Shown here piece by piece: positions 8,665 through 17,473 of a stretch of DNA of 63,305 nt. The notes below the pieces were generated by a model that saw nothing but the letters and a program-made list of their open reading frames with translations, ran no database searches and had not been told where the DNA came from. The DNA is taken from positions 379,196 through 442,500 of the forward strand of contig NZ_LMLH01000001.1 in the NCBI RefSeq assembly GCF_001421885.1. Direction: 5' to 3'. This stretch comes from Pseudomonas sp. Leaf48 (GTDB taxonomy: Bacteria; Pseudomonadota; Gammaproteobacteria; Pseudomonadales; Pseudomonadaceae). The position numbers were made by a program, and so were the translations under genes. Each line of letters starts with the position of its first letter. Position 1 is the stretch's first letter.

Positions 8665-9009
8665 ATGAAGTACCTATGCCTGGTTTACAGCGATGAGCAC
8701 CTGCTGCATTCGCAGCCGCAAAGCCCGAAAGACGAAGAGTGCCTGGCCTATGCCGAGGCGATCCAGGGCAGCGGCCGGATGATCGCCGCCGAGGCGCTGG
8801 AGTCGGTGCAGACTGCCACCACGGTACGCATGCGTGGCGGCAAGCTATCGATCACCGACGGCCCGTTCGCCGAAACCAAGGAGCAACTGGCCGGCTTCTA
8901 CCTGATCGATGCCAAGGACCTCAATGAAGCGATACAGGTGGCCGGCAAGATTCCGGCCGCCCGTGTCGGCAGTGTCGAGGTGCGGCCGGTTCGCCAACTC
9001 AATCCCTGA
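8665..9009 (+). CDS. YciI family protein (DGPF domain)
   Basis: The 114-residue protein has the YCLVYSDEHLL start and the conserved DGPFAETKEQLAGFYLID block near residues 72-87, which names the DGPF family. These small ferredoxin-fold proteins are frequently encoded beside ECF-like sigma factors, as here: the sigma gene begins 78 bases downstream. A catalytic or sensing role with the sigma factor is suspected for the family but unproven. Confidence 0.9.
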   Translation: MKYLCLVYSDEHLLHSQPQSPKDEECLAYAEAIQGSGRMIAAEALESVQTATTVRMRGGKLSITDGPFAETKEQLAGFYLIDAKDLNEAIQVAGKIPAARVGSVEVRPVRQLNP

Positions 9010-9036
9010 AAAGCAGTGACCAACAGGAGCCTTTGC

Positions 9037-9087
9037 ATGAGCTTTAAACGACCGATGGCGTTGATGATCGCAGGCACGCCCGACTGA
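9037..9087 (+). CDS. 16-codon leader ORF coupled to the sigma-factor gene
   Basis: The frame encodes MSFKRPMALMIAGTPD, then TGA. It has a good ribosome binding site (CAGGAG, 9024-9029), and its stop overlaps the ATG of the sigma-factor gene (TGATG). The sigma gene has no ribosome binding site of its own, so it is probably translated by re-initiation. The ORF may also be the remnant of a once longer gene. It is too short to match by homology. Confidence 0.5.
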   Translation: MSFKRPMALMIAGTPD

Positions 9088-10337
9088 TGCCGGGCGTGTC
9101 GGTAGCGGCTCGGGTCGAGCAGGTTTACCGCGAGGACTCGCGGCGGATTCTGGCGACCCTGATCCGCTTGCTGGGGGACTTCGACCTCGCCGAAGAAGCC
9201 TTGCATGAGGCGTTTTTTATCGCGGTCGAGAGCTGGCAGCGTGACGGTGTGCCGGACAATCCGCGCGCCTGGCTGGTGTCCACCGGGCGTTTCAAGGCCA
9301 TTGATGCCTTGCGTCGGCGCGCTCGTTTTGCCGCTTCGCAGCCGATGTTGATCGCGCAACTGGAGGCGCTGGAGCAGACCGACTGGAATGATGAAGACGT
9401 GGAAGACGATCGCCTGCGGCTGATCTTCACCTGCTGCCACCCGGCCCTTTCGGCGGACGCGCAAGTGCCGCTGACCCTGCGCGAAGTCTGCGACCTGACC
9501 ACTGAAGAAATCGCCCGGGCGTTCCTCTCGGCGCCGGCCACCATCGCCCAGCGTATCGTGCGCGCCAAGGCGAAAATCCGTGACGCGAAAATCCCCTATC
9601 AAGTGCCGACCCTGGCGGAACTGCCCGAGCGTCTGGACAGTGTGTTGCGGGTGATTTACCTGGTGTTCAACGAGGGGTATTCGGCGTCCCTCGGGGCGCA
9701 ACTGACCCGCGAGGATATGACCCGAGAGGCGATTCGACTGGGGCGTTTGCTGATGGAGTTACTGCCCGAGCCCGAGGTGATGGGCTTGCTGGCGTTAATG
9801 TTGTTGCATGAGTCGCGGCGGCCGGCCAGGACCTCCGCGGGCGGTGAGTTGATTGTGCTGGATGAGCAAGACCGCTCGCTGTGGGACGCCGGGCTGATTG
9901 CCGAAGGTTGCGGGTTGATTGAGCGCGCACTGACGATGGGGCGCTTTGGACCTTATTGCCTGCAGGCGGCGATTGCGGCGGTGCATGCCGAGGCGGCGAC
10001 GGCCGCTGACACCGACTGGCCGCAGATAGTCGGTTTGTATGACGTGTTGTTGCGGGCGGTGCCTTCACCGGTGATCGAGTTGAATCGAGCGGCGGCGATC
10101 TCCCAGCGGGATGGGCCGTTGGCGGGGCTCAGGCTGGTCGAGGGAATTCTGGATCGTGGTGAGCTTGGGGATTACCACCTGGCGCATTCGGCGCGGGCGG
10201 AGTTTTGTCGGCAGTTGGGCAGGGTGGACGAGGCGCGTGTGGCGTGGGAGCGGGCGTTGGAGTTGACGCGGTTGGAGCCGGAGCGGCGGTTTATCGAGGA
10301 GCGGTTGCGGGGTTTGGATCGGCGGCCCTCACCCTAG
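9087..10337 (+). CDS. ECF-type RNA polymerase sigma factor with DUF6596-like C-terminal domain
   Basis: The 416-residue protein starts with sigma region 2 (DFDLAEEALHEAFFIAVESW, residues about 31-50; PRAWLVSTGRFKAIDALRR next) and region 4 (LTLREVCDLTTEEIARAFLSAPATIAQRIVRAKAKIR, about 128-164). A long helical, TPR-like C-terminal part follows (LVFNEGYSAS through LGRVDEARVAWERAL). This is the YciI-linked ECF group, which lacks an obvious anti-sigma factor and is thought to be controlled by its own C-terminal extension. Translation appears coupled to the 16-codon leader. Confidence 0.9.
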   Translation: MPGVSVAARVEQVYREDSRRILATLIRLLGDFDLAEEALHEAFFIAVESWQRDGVPDNPRAWLVSTGRFKAIDALRRRARFAASQPMLIAQLEALEQTDWNDEDVEDDRLRLIFTCCHPALSADAQVPLTLREVCDLTTEEIARAFLSAPATIAQRIVRAKAKIRDAKIPYQVPTLAELPERLDSVLRVIYLVFNEGYSASLGAQLTREDMTREAIRLGRLLMELLPEPEVMGLLALMLLHESRRPARTSAGGELIVLDEQDRSLWDAGLIAEGCGLIERALTMGRFGPYCLQAAIAAVHAEAATAADTDWPQIVGLYDVLLRAVPSPVIELNRAAAISQRDGPLAGLRLVEGILDRGELGDYHLAHSARAEFCRQLGRVDEARVAWERALELTRLEPERRFIEERLRGLDRRPSP

Positions 10338-10551
10338 CCCTCTCCCAGGGGGCGAGGGGACCGACCGAGGTGTCTTAAGCTATACATCGACCTGAGATTG
10401 CGAGTTGAACTCAGGTTTCGAAAACCTGAAGATCGGCTACCCCTCCCTTTAGCTCCCCGCCGGCGCTGGCGGTGGCGGGGGGGATACACAAGTTTTGAGG
10501 TTGCGACCACCCCCTGTGGGAGCGTGGCCCGCGATAAGGGCCGCAGGACCT
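10338..10551. repeat. Intergenic dispersed-repeat region
   Basis: The stretch begins with the CTCACCCTAGCCCTCTCCCA-type Pseudomonas intergenic repeat. It contains the hairpin CAGGTTT-CGA-AAACCTG, an unpaired CTGAG/CTCAG stem and a REP-like element at about 10515-10545 (TGTGGGAGCGTGGCCCGCGA). No gene is apparent. Confidence 0.6.
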
Positions 10552-11406
10552 TCACTCCAGCATCTGGCTCAATAGCCAACTCCCCGCCGGCCCCGGCGGC
10601 TGCAGCCGTGACCATAAGGCATCCACCGACACCGTTTTCGGCCAGCCGCGCACGACCAGTTCCTGCAATGTCCCCGGGCCGAACCGCTCCACCAGCCAAC
10701 GTGGCAACGGCGCCCAGCCGAATCCGCCCTGGGCCATTTCCAGCAGCATCAAGTAACTGGGCGCTGACCACACGCGTCCCTTGGCGCGGTTTACATAGGG
10801 ATTGACGATGGTTGCCAGACGCAACTCGCGGTGCTGGCGCAGCAGGTCCTGGTCGACGCTTTCCAGTGCCGCCAACGGGTGTTGGGGGGAAACGAACAGG
10901 GCGATTTCCGTGCGTTCGTCCACCGTCGAACTGACCAGATCCAGCGGATAACTGTCCTGCATTTCGGCGAAGGCCACATGCGCCCGGCCGCTTTGCACCA
11001 GGCTAATCAGGTCATCGCATTCGGCAATCAGGCATTCGAGTTCCAGGTCCGGGTAACGTTGTTCGAACGCACTCAACGCCGCTTCGAAACGGTTGGACTG
11101 GTAGGTATCGGACAGCGCCACGGTCAGCTTCGCTTCCACCCCTTGGGACAATTGGCTGGCGGTCATTTCCAGACGGCTGGTGGCGTCCAGGATTTCCTCT
11201 GCCCGGCGCAGCATGACGTGCCCGGCGGCGGTGAGGCCGGGTTTGCGGCTGCTGCGGTCAAACAGGGTCAGGTTCAAGTCGATTTCCAGGCTGGCCACCG
11301 CCGCACTGATGGTCGACTGGCTGCGGCCCAGCTTGCGCGCTGCTGCGGAAAAGGAGCCTTGGGTCGCCGCCTGGACAAACGCCAGCAACACTTCGTGGGA
11401 AGCCAT
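10552..11406 (-). CDS. LysR-family transcriptional regulator
   Basis: The 284-residue LysR protein has its winged helix-turn-helix at the N-terminus (FVQAATQGSFSAAARKLGRS, then QSTISAAVASLE, residues about 10-42) and a periplasmic-binding-like effector domain after residue 90. It is divergent from the PACE efflux gene, with 89 bases between the starts, the arrangement usual for a LysR regulator and its target. The ATG at 11406 is preceded by AAGG. The inducer is unknown. Confidence 0.92.
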   Translation of the reverse strand: MASHEVLLAFVQAATQGSFSAAARKLGRSQSTISAAVASLEIDLNLTLFDRSSRKPGLTAAGHVMLRRAEEILDATSRLEMTASQLSQGVEAKLTVALSDTYQSNRFEAALSAFEQRYPDLELECLIAECDDLISLVQSGRAHVAFAEMQDSYPLDLVSSTVDERTEIALFVSPQHPLAALESVDQDLLRQHRELRLATIVNPYVNRAKGRVWSAPSYLMLLEMAQGGFGWAPLPRWLVERFGPGTLQELVVRGWPKTVSVDALWSRLQPPGPAGSWLLSQMLE

Positions 11407-11495
11407 GAACTATCGCCTTGATCGATGGTTATTGGTTATGAAGTATCGGTGTGGTGGCAGATCATGGCAACCATCGTCACTCAAGGAGTTCGGCC

Positions 11496-11933
11496 ATGAG
11501 CGCCAGCAAATCCATTACAGAACGTATTCTCCAGGCCATCGGTTTCGAACTGCTGGCGATCCTGATCTGTACCCCGTTACTGGCCTGGATCATGGCCAAG
11601 CCGATGCTGGAGATGGGCGTGGTCACCGTCATCATCGCCGCCCTGGCACTGGCCTGGAACGTGGTATTCAACGGTCTGTTCGATCGTGCACTTAAACGCC
11701 TTTCCATCGCCCACAACGCCTGGGTGCGGGTGGTGCATGCGCTGCTGTTCGAAGGGGGGCTGGTTGCCCTGGGTGTTCCGCTGATTGCCTGGTGGCTGAA
11801 TGTCAGTCTGTGGCAGGCGTTTTTGCTGGATATCGGGGTGCTGCTGTTCTTCCTGCCGTACACCTATGTTTATCACTGGGTGTATGACGTGGTGCGGGAG
11901 CGGGTGGTGATGGGGCGGGAAGTATGCCAGTAA
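11496..11933 (+). CDS. PACE-family multidrug efflux transporter
   Basis: The 145-residue inner-membrane protein has four predicted helices in two tandem bacterial-transmembrane-pair units, the signature layout of proteobacterial antimicrobial compound efflux (AceI-like) proteins. Conserved features include the acidic residue in ILQAIGFELLAILI and WNVVFNGLFD near the end of unit one, echoed by YTYVYHWVYDVVRE in unit two. Family members export chlorhexidine, short-chain diamines and similar biocides. The ATG at 11496 has AAGGAG upstream. The divergent LysR gene is the likely regulator. Confidence 0.9.
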   Translation: MSASKSITERILQAIGFELLAILICTPLLAWIMAKPMLEMGVVTVIIAALALAWNVVFNGLFDRALKRLSIAHNAWVRVVHALLFEGGLVALGVPLIAWWLNVSLWQAFLLDIGVLLFFLPYTYVYHWVYDVVRERVVMGREVCQ

Positions 11934-11959
11934 CCTTTGGCAACCGAGCAGGTAACCCT

Positions 11960-12046
11960 TGTGGGAGCGGGCTTGCTCGCGAAGGCGGTGTATCAGTCAA
12001 AACATGCGTCGACTGACACACCTTCGCGAGCAAGCCCGCTCCCACA
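11960..12046. repeat. REP doublet (REPIN-like)
   Basis: TGTGGGAGCGGGCTTGCTCG with GCGAAGGCGGTG, and the inverted copy ACACACCTTCGCGAGCAAGC...CCCACA. Same class as the pair at 4201-4290. Confidence 0.92.
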
Positions 12047-12101
12047 GGGGATGTTTTTTTCTTCGGGATCTGCTCCTGCCTTGGGCAAGAGCAGGGTCGC
12101 G

Positions 12102-12824
12102 TCAGACGTGGAAATAGCCCACGCATGAGTCAAACGGCAAGCGCTTGAGTTCGATCTTGTTAAGGTCCAGCACTTCGCGCAGGGCCTTGGTTTCGCCCGG
12201 GAAGTTGCGGTAGGCCACTTCGTCCAGCACCACGATGGCGCCTTTTGGCATGTACGGCAGGAAGGTTTCCAGCGCGACTTTGGTCGACTCGTACAGGTCG
12301 GTGTCGAGAATCAGCATCGCCACCACCAGGTCAGGACGGGTCTTGACCCACTCCGGCACGGTCTTGACGATGTCACCCTTGACCAGCTCGCAACGCGGGA
12401 TGCGGTTGACCGGGCGCAGCAGGTCGTTGGCGTCGATCATGTCCTGGATCAGCGACTGGTCGGTGTCGGAGAACATGGTTTCGTTGACGTCGGCCGGGTC
12501 TTCTTTCTTGTCGATGCTCTGGAAACCTTCGAAGGTGTCGAAGCCGACGATCGAACGGTTGATCGCATACGGTTCCAGGATCATCGACAAGTGCATGTAC
12601 AGCATCAGCGAGTTGCCCTTGTACACGCCGCACTCGATGATCGCGCCCGGTACTTCGGCGACTTTCTTGAACAACTCCATGCGCGACAGTGCAGCGGTGA
12701 CGCCGATGCGGTTGGCAAAGACGAAAGGCGCGTCGGCCACGTACTCGGCGTCAACACGCTTGAGGACGTTGGCGCGGGTTTCGTTGTACTGGGCCTCGGC
12801 GGGCGTGATGCGACGCTTGGTCAT
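12102..12824 (-). CDS. TylF/MycF-type SAM-dependent O-methyltransferase
   Basis: The 240-residue Rossmann methyltransferase has a SAM-binding first motif in GAIIECGVYKGNSLMLYMHL (residues about 64-83), then SIVGFDTFEGF and the metal-binding acidic cluster around LILDTDLYESTKVALETFLP and GAIVVLDEV. This is the TylF/MycF/NovP family, which methylates sugar hydroxyls in antibiotic or surface glycans. The ATG at 12824 overlaps the TGA of the upstream oxygenase gene (ATGA), so the two are translationally coupled. Two annotation starts are possible; the longer one (12899) would run inside the oxygenase gene. Confidence 0.87.
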   Translation of the reverse strand: MTKRRITPAEAQYNETRANVLKRVDAEYVADAPFVFANRIGVTAALSRMELFKKVAEVPGAIIECGVYKGNSLMLYMHLSMILEPYAINRSIVGFDTFEGFQSIDKKEDPADVNETMFSDTDQSLIQDMIDANDLLRPVNRIPRCELVKGDIVKTVPEWVKTRPDLVVAMLILDTDLYESTKVALETFLPYMPKGAIVVLDEVAYRNFPGETKALREVLDLNKIELKRLPFDSCVGYFHV

Positions 12825-13687
12825 TGCTCGATTCCTTGGAAATTCGAAAAGTCGTGTGCGTGGAAATAGTCTTTGAAGCCTGCGCCGACGTCCGGGCACG
12901 CGCTATCGACGTTGATGGCGCCGCGGTTGTGCTTGAGGTCGTCCAGGTGCATCAGGCGGAAGTCCACGCTGAAGCGGGTCTGATTGGTGTGGTTGGCAAC
13001 CGTGCCGTGCAGGTGCGATCCGGAAAAGATCAGCATCTCGCCGGTGTTGCCGGCAATGCGCATTTCCGATGCAGTGTTGATCGCTTCCAGCGGCACCGGG
13101 TGCACACGGACTTCCTCTTTGAGGTTTTCCTTGGCTTTGTGCCGCTGGTTGTTGATCCAGTCGTTGAGGCTCCATTCGCTGGAGGTGTTCTTCACCGGTA
13201 CGTCGAAGTAACCGGCGTTGATCATCATGGTCTGGTCGGGGCTGATGGTGTGCACCGGCATCCAGGTGTTGATCTGGCAATCGACGCTGCCGTACCAGGT
13301 GTCGCGGTGTGGCTTGTAGGCGTAGCTGACACCGGCGTGCAGGTATTCATAGTTGGGTACTACGCGGATGCGTGGCACGTCGAAAATGTATTCACGAGGG
13401 TCGACACCGATTTCGTCGATGAACGACAGGATCAAGTCCTTGGCCCGTTGGCTATTGGTGAACTGGCCCTTGAGGCGGGTGACCAGAACCACGAACTCTT
13501 CCACCGGCATCAGCGTGTGCAGGGCCTGGTGGTTGGTCTCGCCGTCGAAGGCGGCGGTAATGCTGTCCTGAGCGAACGCACACAGCTCTTTGGCGGCGCG
13601 CAACTGCGTGTTCAGGAAAATATCACCGGCATAAATGGCTTCTTTGAAGTCAGCTTTGTGTTGCAGCTGATTGATGTACAGATTCAC
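12821..13687 (-). CDS. Fe(II)/2-oxoglutarate-dependent dioxygenase-like protein
   Basis: The 288-residue protein has a likely facial triad. The HxD motif is H127-R-D129 in YKPHRDTWYGS, the distal His is H225 or H227 in GSHLHGTV, and R238 in QTRFSVDFR would bind 2-oxoglutarate. The fold resembles phytanoyl-CoA dioxygenase-like hydroxylases. It is co-transcribed and coupled with a TylF-type methyltransferase, suggesting hydroxylation followed by O-methylation of one substrate. The substrate is not identifiable here, and no glycosyltransferase or biosynthetic cluster is adjacent. The ATG at 13687 is the natural start. Confidence 0.75.
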   Translation of the reverse strand: MNLYINQLQHKADFKEAIYAGDIFLNTQLRAAKELCAFAQDSITAAFDGETNHQALHTLMPVEEFVVLVTRLKGQFTNSQRAKDLILSFIDEIGVDPREYIFDVPRIRVVPNYEYLHAGVSYAYKPHRDTWYGSVDCQINTWMPVHTISPDQTMMINAGYFDVPVKNTSSEWSLNDWINNQRHKAKENLKEEVRVHPVPLEAINTASEMRIAGNTGEMLIFSGSHLHGTVANHTNQTRFSVDFRLMHLDDLKHNRGAINVDSACPDVGAGFKDYFHAHDFSNFQGIEQ

Positions 13688-13817
13688 GATTCCTCTCCTG
13701 AATACATCGAGTCTCTAAAGAATCGGCAACACGTTAGCAAACTGAAGGGCAATCTGGCGGGTGGCGGATTAATTAAGGGCTAATCCCCTGAATTTGCGAC
13801 GAAATGCCTTCGCGAGA

Positions 13818-13849
13818 GAAAAAATCCCGGCTCGCAAAGGCCGGGATTG
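13818..13849 (-). terminator. Terminator of the ZntB-like gene
   Basis: Read on the minus strand: AATCCCGGC stem, 7-base loop, GCCGGGATT stem, then a T-run. It lies about 60 bases past the stop codon of the transporter gene. Confidence 0.85.
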
Positions 13850-13910
13850 ATCAAACCCGGCGTAACCCCCTGTAGGAACTGCCGCAGGCTGCGATCTTTT
13901 GCTCTTGCTC

Positions 13911-14933
13911 TTAATAATCCTGGCGCTTGCGAAACGCCCAGCGCCCGGCGATCACGGTAAAGGTCGCCACCAGCGCCACCAGGATCCAGAACCCTTGCGG
14001 ATCCTGGGAAAGCGGCACGCCGCCAACGTTCATGCCAAAGAAACCAGCGATGATGTTGATCGGCAGCGCCAGTACTGTCACCACGGTCAAGGTGAACAGC
14101 GTGCGGTTGCTCTGTTCGGTGAGGTTGGCGGCGATTTCTTCCTGCAGCAGCTTGATCCGCTCGCCCAGCGCGGTGAGGTCGTTGATGATCAGCGCGAACT
14201 CTTCGGTGGATTTGCGCAGCTCCTTGACGTCTTCCTTTTGCAGCCATTGCGGCGGTCGATTGAGCAGGCGCAGCAACGAGCCGGGCTCCAGCGCCAGCAG
14301 CCGTTGCAGGCGCACCAGCACCCGGCGGTTGGCGCCCAGTTCGGCTCGGTTGGTCGACAGGCGCGAGGACAGCAACTCGTCTTCGATCTGGTCGACGCTC
14401 AGGCTGGTCCTGCGCACAATCTGAGTCAGCACTTCGCCCTGATCGCGCAGCAAATGCACCAGCAACTCCAGAGGTGAACGGAAACACTCGCCGGCCTTCA
14501 CCGACGAGCGCAACTTGTCCACCGAGTGCAGCGGTTGCAGACGGGCGCTGATGATCAGCCGACTGCGGGCGCAGACCCACAGCGTCGAAACATCCGAAGA
14601 CGCCATGCTGCTGAGGTTGAACACCACATCGTTGACCACAGCCAGCAACGTCGAATCGACATGCTCGATACGCGTCGACTGCGAGCCTTCGTGCAGGGCC
14701 TCGAAAAACTCCTGGGGCAATTGCAGATGGCTCTTCATCCAGCGCTCGCACGCGGCGTGGGCGAGGTTCAGGTGCAGCCACAGAAACTGCTCGTCGTCCG
14801 GCGGTTGTTGCAGGCAGCGCAGCGCCTGCGCCGAGTCGATCTCCCGACCGCGTTCGCCAGGGCTAAAAATGAATCCGTACAGCAGGCCGAACAGATCCGG
14901 GTCGCGATGGCTTTGATCGATGCTGTGGTTCAT
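13911..14933 (-). CDS. CorA/ZntB-family divalent metal transporter
   Basis: The roughly 340-residue protein has a large soluble N-terminal domain and two C-terminal membrane helices. The first helix (LFTLTVVTVLALPINIIAGF) leads into the GMN pore motif (FFGMN, then VGGVPLSQDPQGF), which defines CorA proteins; the short periplasmic loop and lack of a long stalk favour the ZntB subgroup, which moves Zn2+. The ATG at 14933 is preferred; an in-frame TTG at 14945 would add four residues and neither has a good ribosome binding site. A clear terminator follows. Confidence 0.88.
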   Translation of the reverse strand: MNHSIDQSHRDPDLFGLLYGFIFSPGERGREIDSAQALRCLQQPPDDEQFLWLHLNLAHAACERWMKSHLQLPQEFFEALHEGSQSTRIEHVDSTLLAVVNDVVFNLSSMASSDVSTLWVCARSRLIISARLQPLHSVDKLRSSVKAGECFRSPLELLVHLLRDQGEVLTQIVRRTSLSVDQIEDELLSSRLSTNRAELGANRRVLVRLQRLLALEPGSLLRLLNRPPQWLQKEDVKELRKSTEEFALIINDLTALGERIKLLQEEIAANLTEQSNRTLFTLTVVTVLALPINIIAGFFGMNVGGVPLSQDPQGFWILVALVATFTVIAGRWAFRKRQDY

Positions 14934-15263
14934 GAAGGCTCGCAAGAGAGGCGCCTGTCGCGGGTGTTACAGGTTCACTTGAGCGGCATCATGACAACGG
15001 CGGATGACTGTTTTGTGACAGAAAATAATTGCAAACGGTCGTATCTTCTGGGAATCGGGAAACGGCTGACACCGTCAAAAAGGCTCTCCACCCAATACAG
15101 ATAGCACAAAACCTGCAGTAGCCGGCTTGCTGGCGATGGACTCAATCACGCCGCGTATTTCCGGTTTGCACGCGTTCGCCGGCAAGTCGGATCACCGCAC
15201 CGCAGCTCTCGCAGGAACGCGCATACGAGTCGAAAATGCTGACCCGCAAACCAGTGACCAAAA
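14934..15263. other. Gene-free interval with a degenerate REP pair
   Basis: About 330 bases between two minus-strand genes. The only structure I see is at 15118-15195, where GCCGGCTTGCTGGCGATGGA and a CGCCGGCAAG copy resemble a worn REP doublet. No convincing ORF is present. Confidence 0.5.
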
Positions 15264-15297
15264 AAAAGCCGCACGATCATGAGATCGCGCGGCTTTC
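15264..15297 (-). terminator. Terminator of the PepSY gene
   Basis: On the minus strand: AAAGCCGCGCGATC, ATGA loop, GATCGTGCGGCTTT, with T-run. Located just past the stop codon of the gene at 15312. Confidence 0.88.
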
Positions 15298-15311
15298 GGG
15301 GTGTGGCTGAA

Positions 15312-15617
15312 TCAGTTGTCTTGCTTGTTTTTCAGGACTTCGCCAGTGGCGGCATTCACGTCCACGTCCCACTCAACGCCTTTGGCGTCACGCAATTCAA
15401 CTTCGTACTCGTAGCTGTTGAAGTGGTTGTCCAGATCGCTGTCGGTGATCGTCGCACCCGGGTGCAGCTTCATCACGATCTGGTTCAGTTCTTCCAGCGG
15501 CTTGATCTTCCCGTCCTTGACCAACTGAGGAATCTGATCGACAGGAACATCGGCTTGGGCCAGGCCGGCGGTGAGGGTCAGGGCGGCGGCAGTGAACAAA
15601 GCAGTCAGGGTCTTCAT
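15312..15617 (-). CDS. Secreted PepSY-domain protein
   Basis: The 101-residue protein has a signal peptide (MKTLTALFTAAALTLTAGLAQA) and one PepSY unit ending in YEVELRDAKGVEWDVDVNAA. Single PepSY proteins are periplasmic; they are thought to act in signalling or protease inhibition near the membrane. A well-formed terminator follows. Its function here is not known. Confidence 0.88.
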   Translation of the reverse strand: MKTLTALFTAAALTLTAGLAQADVPVDQIPQLVKDGKIKPLEELNQIVMKLHPGATITDSDLDNHFNSYEYEVELRDAKGVEWDVDVNAATGEVLKNKQDN

Positions 15618-15730
15618 GGGATTCTTTCCTTGGTTGAACTGTTTAAGTGAGATCAGGTTAGCCTGTGTAACTTAATCCACCCTTAAAATGCCCGGCATGT
15701 CCTGAATCAATCCCCGGGCAACGCAAAACC

Positions 15731-15757
15731 TGTGGGAGTGAGCCTGCTCGCGATGGG
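15731..15757. repeat. Single REP element
   Basis: TGTGGGAGTGAGCCTGCTCG with CGATGG: one copy of the family, between the PepSY gene and glpQ. Confidence 0.75.
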
Positions 15758-15774
15758 CTCACCTCGGTCCAGCA

Positions 15775-16902
15775 TCAATACCCATTATTGAGCAGCACCT
15801 GCTCCACACCGACTACTGCCGGGCGTTTATAGAACTTCAACAACTCACCGGCCCGATTGGTAAAGATGCCATCCACCCCGGCTTCCATGACCTTCTGATA
15901 ATCCACCACATCATCGACGGTGTAGACGTGCACCAGCAGACCTTGGTTGTGGGTGTACTCATTCATCCACGGCTGCACCAAATCCGAATAACTCTGATCG
16001 CCACCCTGGGTCAGCGCGGCGGACGGACCGGTACCGATCGCGCCCTGGGCCTTGGCGTAGTCGACCCAGCGCTGGAATTCGGCTTTGTCTTTCGGTTCCT
16101 GCTTCGCGTAGTAAGCCGCTTTGTCCTTATCGCCGGACTCGGCAAAGGTCACCTTCGACTTGGGCTCGATACTGCCTTCGCCAACCCACAGCAGCAGGAT
16201 TTTCGGCACGTTCGGCATTTCCTGTTGCAGCAGTTCCAGGCTGCTTTTTTCGAAAGTTTGCAGCACCACCTTGCCTTTGCCCTGGCCGACCGCCAGGGCA
16301 CTTTTGCCCAGGGTCGAACCGTTCGGGCTCAGCCAGCCACGGTCCTGGAGTTTGTCCTTGAGATCACGCTCGATGCCGGGGAACTGCTTGGGCTCCTTGG
16401 TCTCGATGTACAGCCCCGGTTTGTGCCGCGGGCTGCCCTGGGCGATATCGATGATTTCGTCCAAGGTCAGGATTTTCAGGCCGGCGAAGGCCGGGCGTGC
16501 GCGCTCCGGGTAAGCAGTATTGAACCAGCTGCCGGCGTCGAGGGTTTTCAGTTCGGCCATGGTGAACGCGTTGGCCGGGCTGTCCTTGCGCTCGGGGAAT
16601 TTGCTGGCGACGTCAGTGGTGCGTTGCAGGTTGTTGTCGTGCAGGGCGAACAGCACGCCATCCTTGCTGCGTTGCAGGTCCAGTTCCAGATAGTCGGCGC
16701 CCAGGTCGCGGGCGGCTTTGTAAGCGGCGGCAGTGGATTCCGGGGCATCGAACGACGCGCCCCGGTGAGCGATCACCGCCGGGTGCGGGATACCCAGGTG
16801 GCTGGCCAGGGCCTTGGGGCTTGGCTCGCTGGCCGCCTGTGCCTGGCCGAGGGCGAGCAGCAGACCCAGCAGCAGGGCACTTTTGTTGAAGGTAAGGGGC
16901 AT
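15775..16902 (-). CDS. glpQ: Periplasmic glycerophosphodiester phosphodiesterase GlpQ
   Basis: The 375-residue protein has a cleavable signal peptide (LLLGLLLALGQAQA) and the GDPD catalytic blocks: AHRGAS (residues about 45-50, catalytic His), YLELDLQRSKDGVLFALHD (metal-binding Glu and Asp, second His) and GLYIETKEPKQFPGIE. It hydrolyses glycerophosphodiesters from lipid breakdown to glycerol-3-phosphate and an alcohol in the periplasm. I chose the ATG at 16902 because AAAGGAA lies 9-15 bases upstream and the signal peptide follows directly; an earlier start would add a non-conserved leader. Confidence 0.92.
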   Translation of the reverse strand: MPLTFNKSALLLGLLLALGQAQAASEPSPKALASHLGIPHPAVIAHRGASFDAPESTAAAYKAARDLGADYLELDLQRSKDGVLFALHDNNLQRTTDVASKFPERKDSPANAFTMAELKTLDAGSWFNTAYPERARPAFAGLKILTLDEIIDIAQGSPRHKPGLYIETKEPKQFPGIERDLKDKLQDRGWLSPNGSTLGKSALAVGQGKGKVVLQTFEKSSLELLQQEMPNVPKILLLWVGEGSIEPKSKVTFAESGDKDKAAYYAKQEPKDKAEFQRWVDYAKAQGAIGTGPSAALTQGGDQSYSDLVQPWMNEYTHNQGLLVHVYTVDDVVDYQKVMEAGVDGIFTNRAGELLKFYKRPAVVGVEQVLLNNGY

Positions 16903-17121
16903 GTTCGAGTTCCTTTCGCAGTGGCTTTTCAAGAAGGTCTCTTTTAACAACTGAGCGCAAAGGGCGCTATCGCAGGACCGACACAAACCTGTGCAAAGCA
17001 GAATTTTTCAGCGCTTTTGTGCGGTTATTTGCAGTACTCTTGGCCAGGCCATTTCCCCGCAGAGGGAAATCCTGTCTGCCTGCCTCGCGTGTAAACCTTT
17101 ATGACTTTTTTGGGGTTTACC

Positions 17122-17448
17122 ATGCGCATCACTTCCCAGCTCATCTGTCAGGCCGCCGATCAACTCAATGGCTTCGTCGGCCTCAACCGCAAGACTGGCC
17201 ATTACATCGTGCGCTTCAGCGAAGACTCGTTCGGCATGGACGTGGCGGACGACGGCATCATTCCTGCCAGTGAATTCGTCTGGGCCCCCGGCCCCGAACA
17301 GACCATGACCCTCAAGCGCGAGTTGATCCAGCTGTTGCTGGACCAGAACATCGACGAGCGGATCAACATCACCGAGCCGTTGCGGGTGTACATGAATCGG
17401 CGGGAAGTGCCGGAGATAGCGGCGGTGCGCAGGGTGGTGCGGGGTTGA
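17122..17448 (+). CDS. DUF2025 family protein
   Basis: The 108-residue protein begins MRITSQLICQAADQLNGFVG and contains FSEDSFGMDVADDGIIPASE, matching the DUF2025 family, which is largely confined to Pseudomonas. Its function is unknown. I chose the ATG at 17122, seven codons after the first possible start, because the conserved domain starts there. It is followed by a REP pair. Confidence 0.85.
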   Translation: MRITSQLICQAADQLNGFVGLNRKTGHYIVRFSEDSFGMDVADDGIIPASEFVWAPGPEQTMTLKRELIQLLLDQNIDERINITEPLRVYMNRREVPEIAAVRRVVRG

Positions 17449-17473
17449 TGCTGTTGTGCTGACGGGGCTGGCC

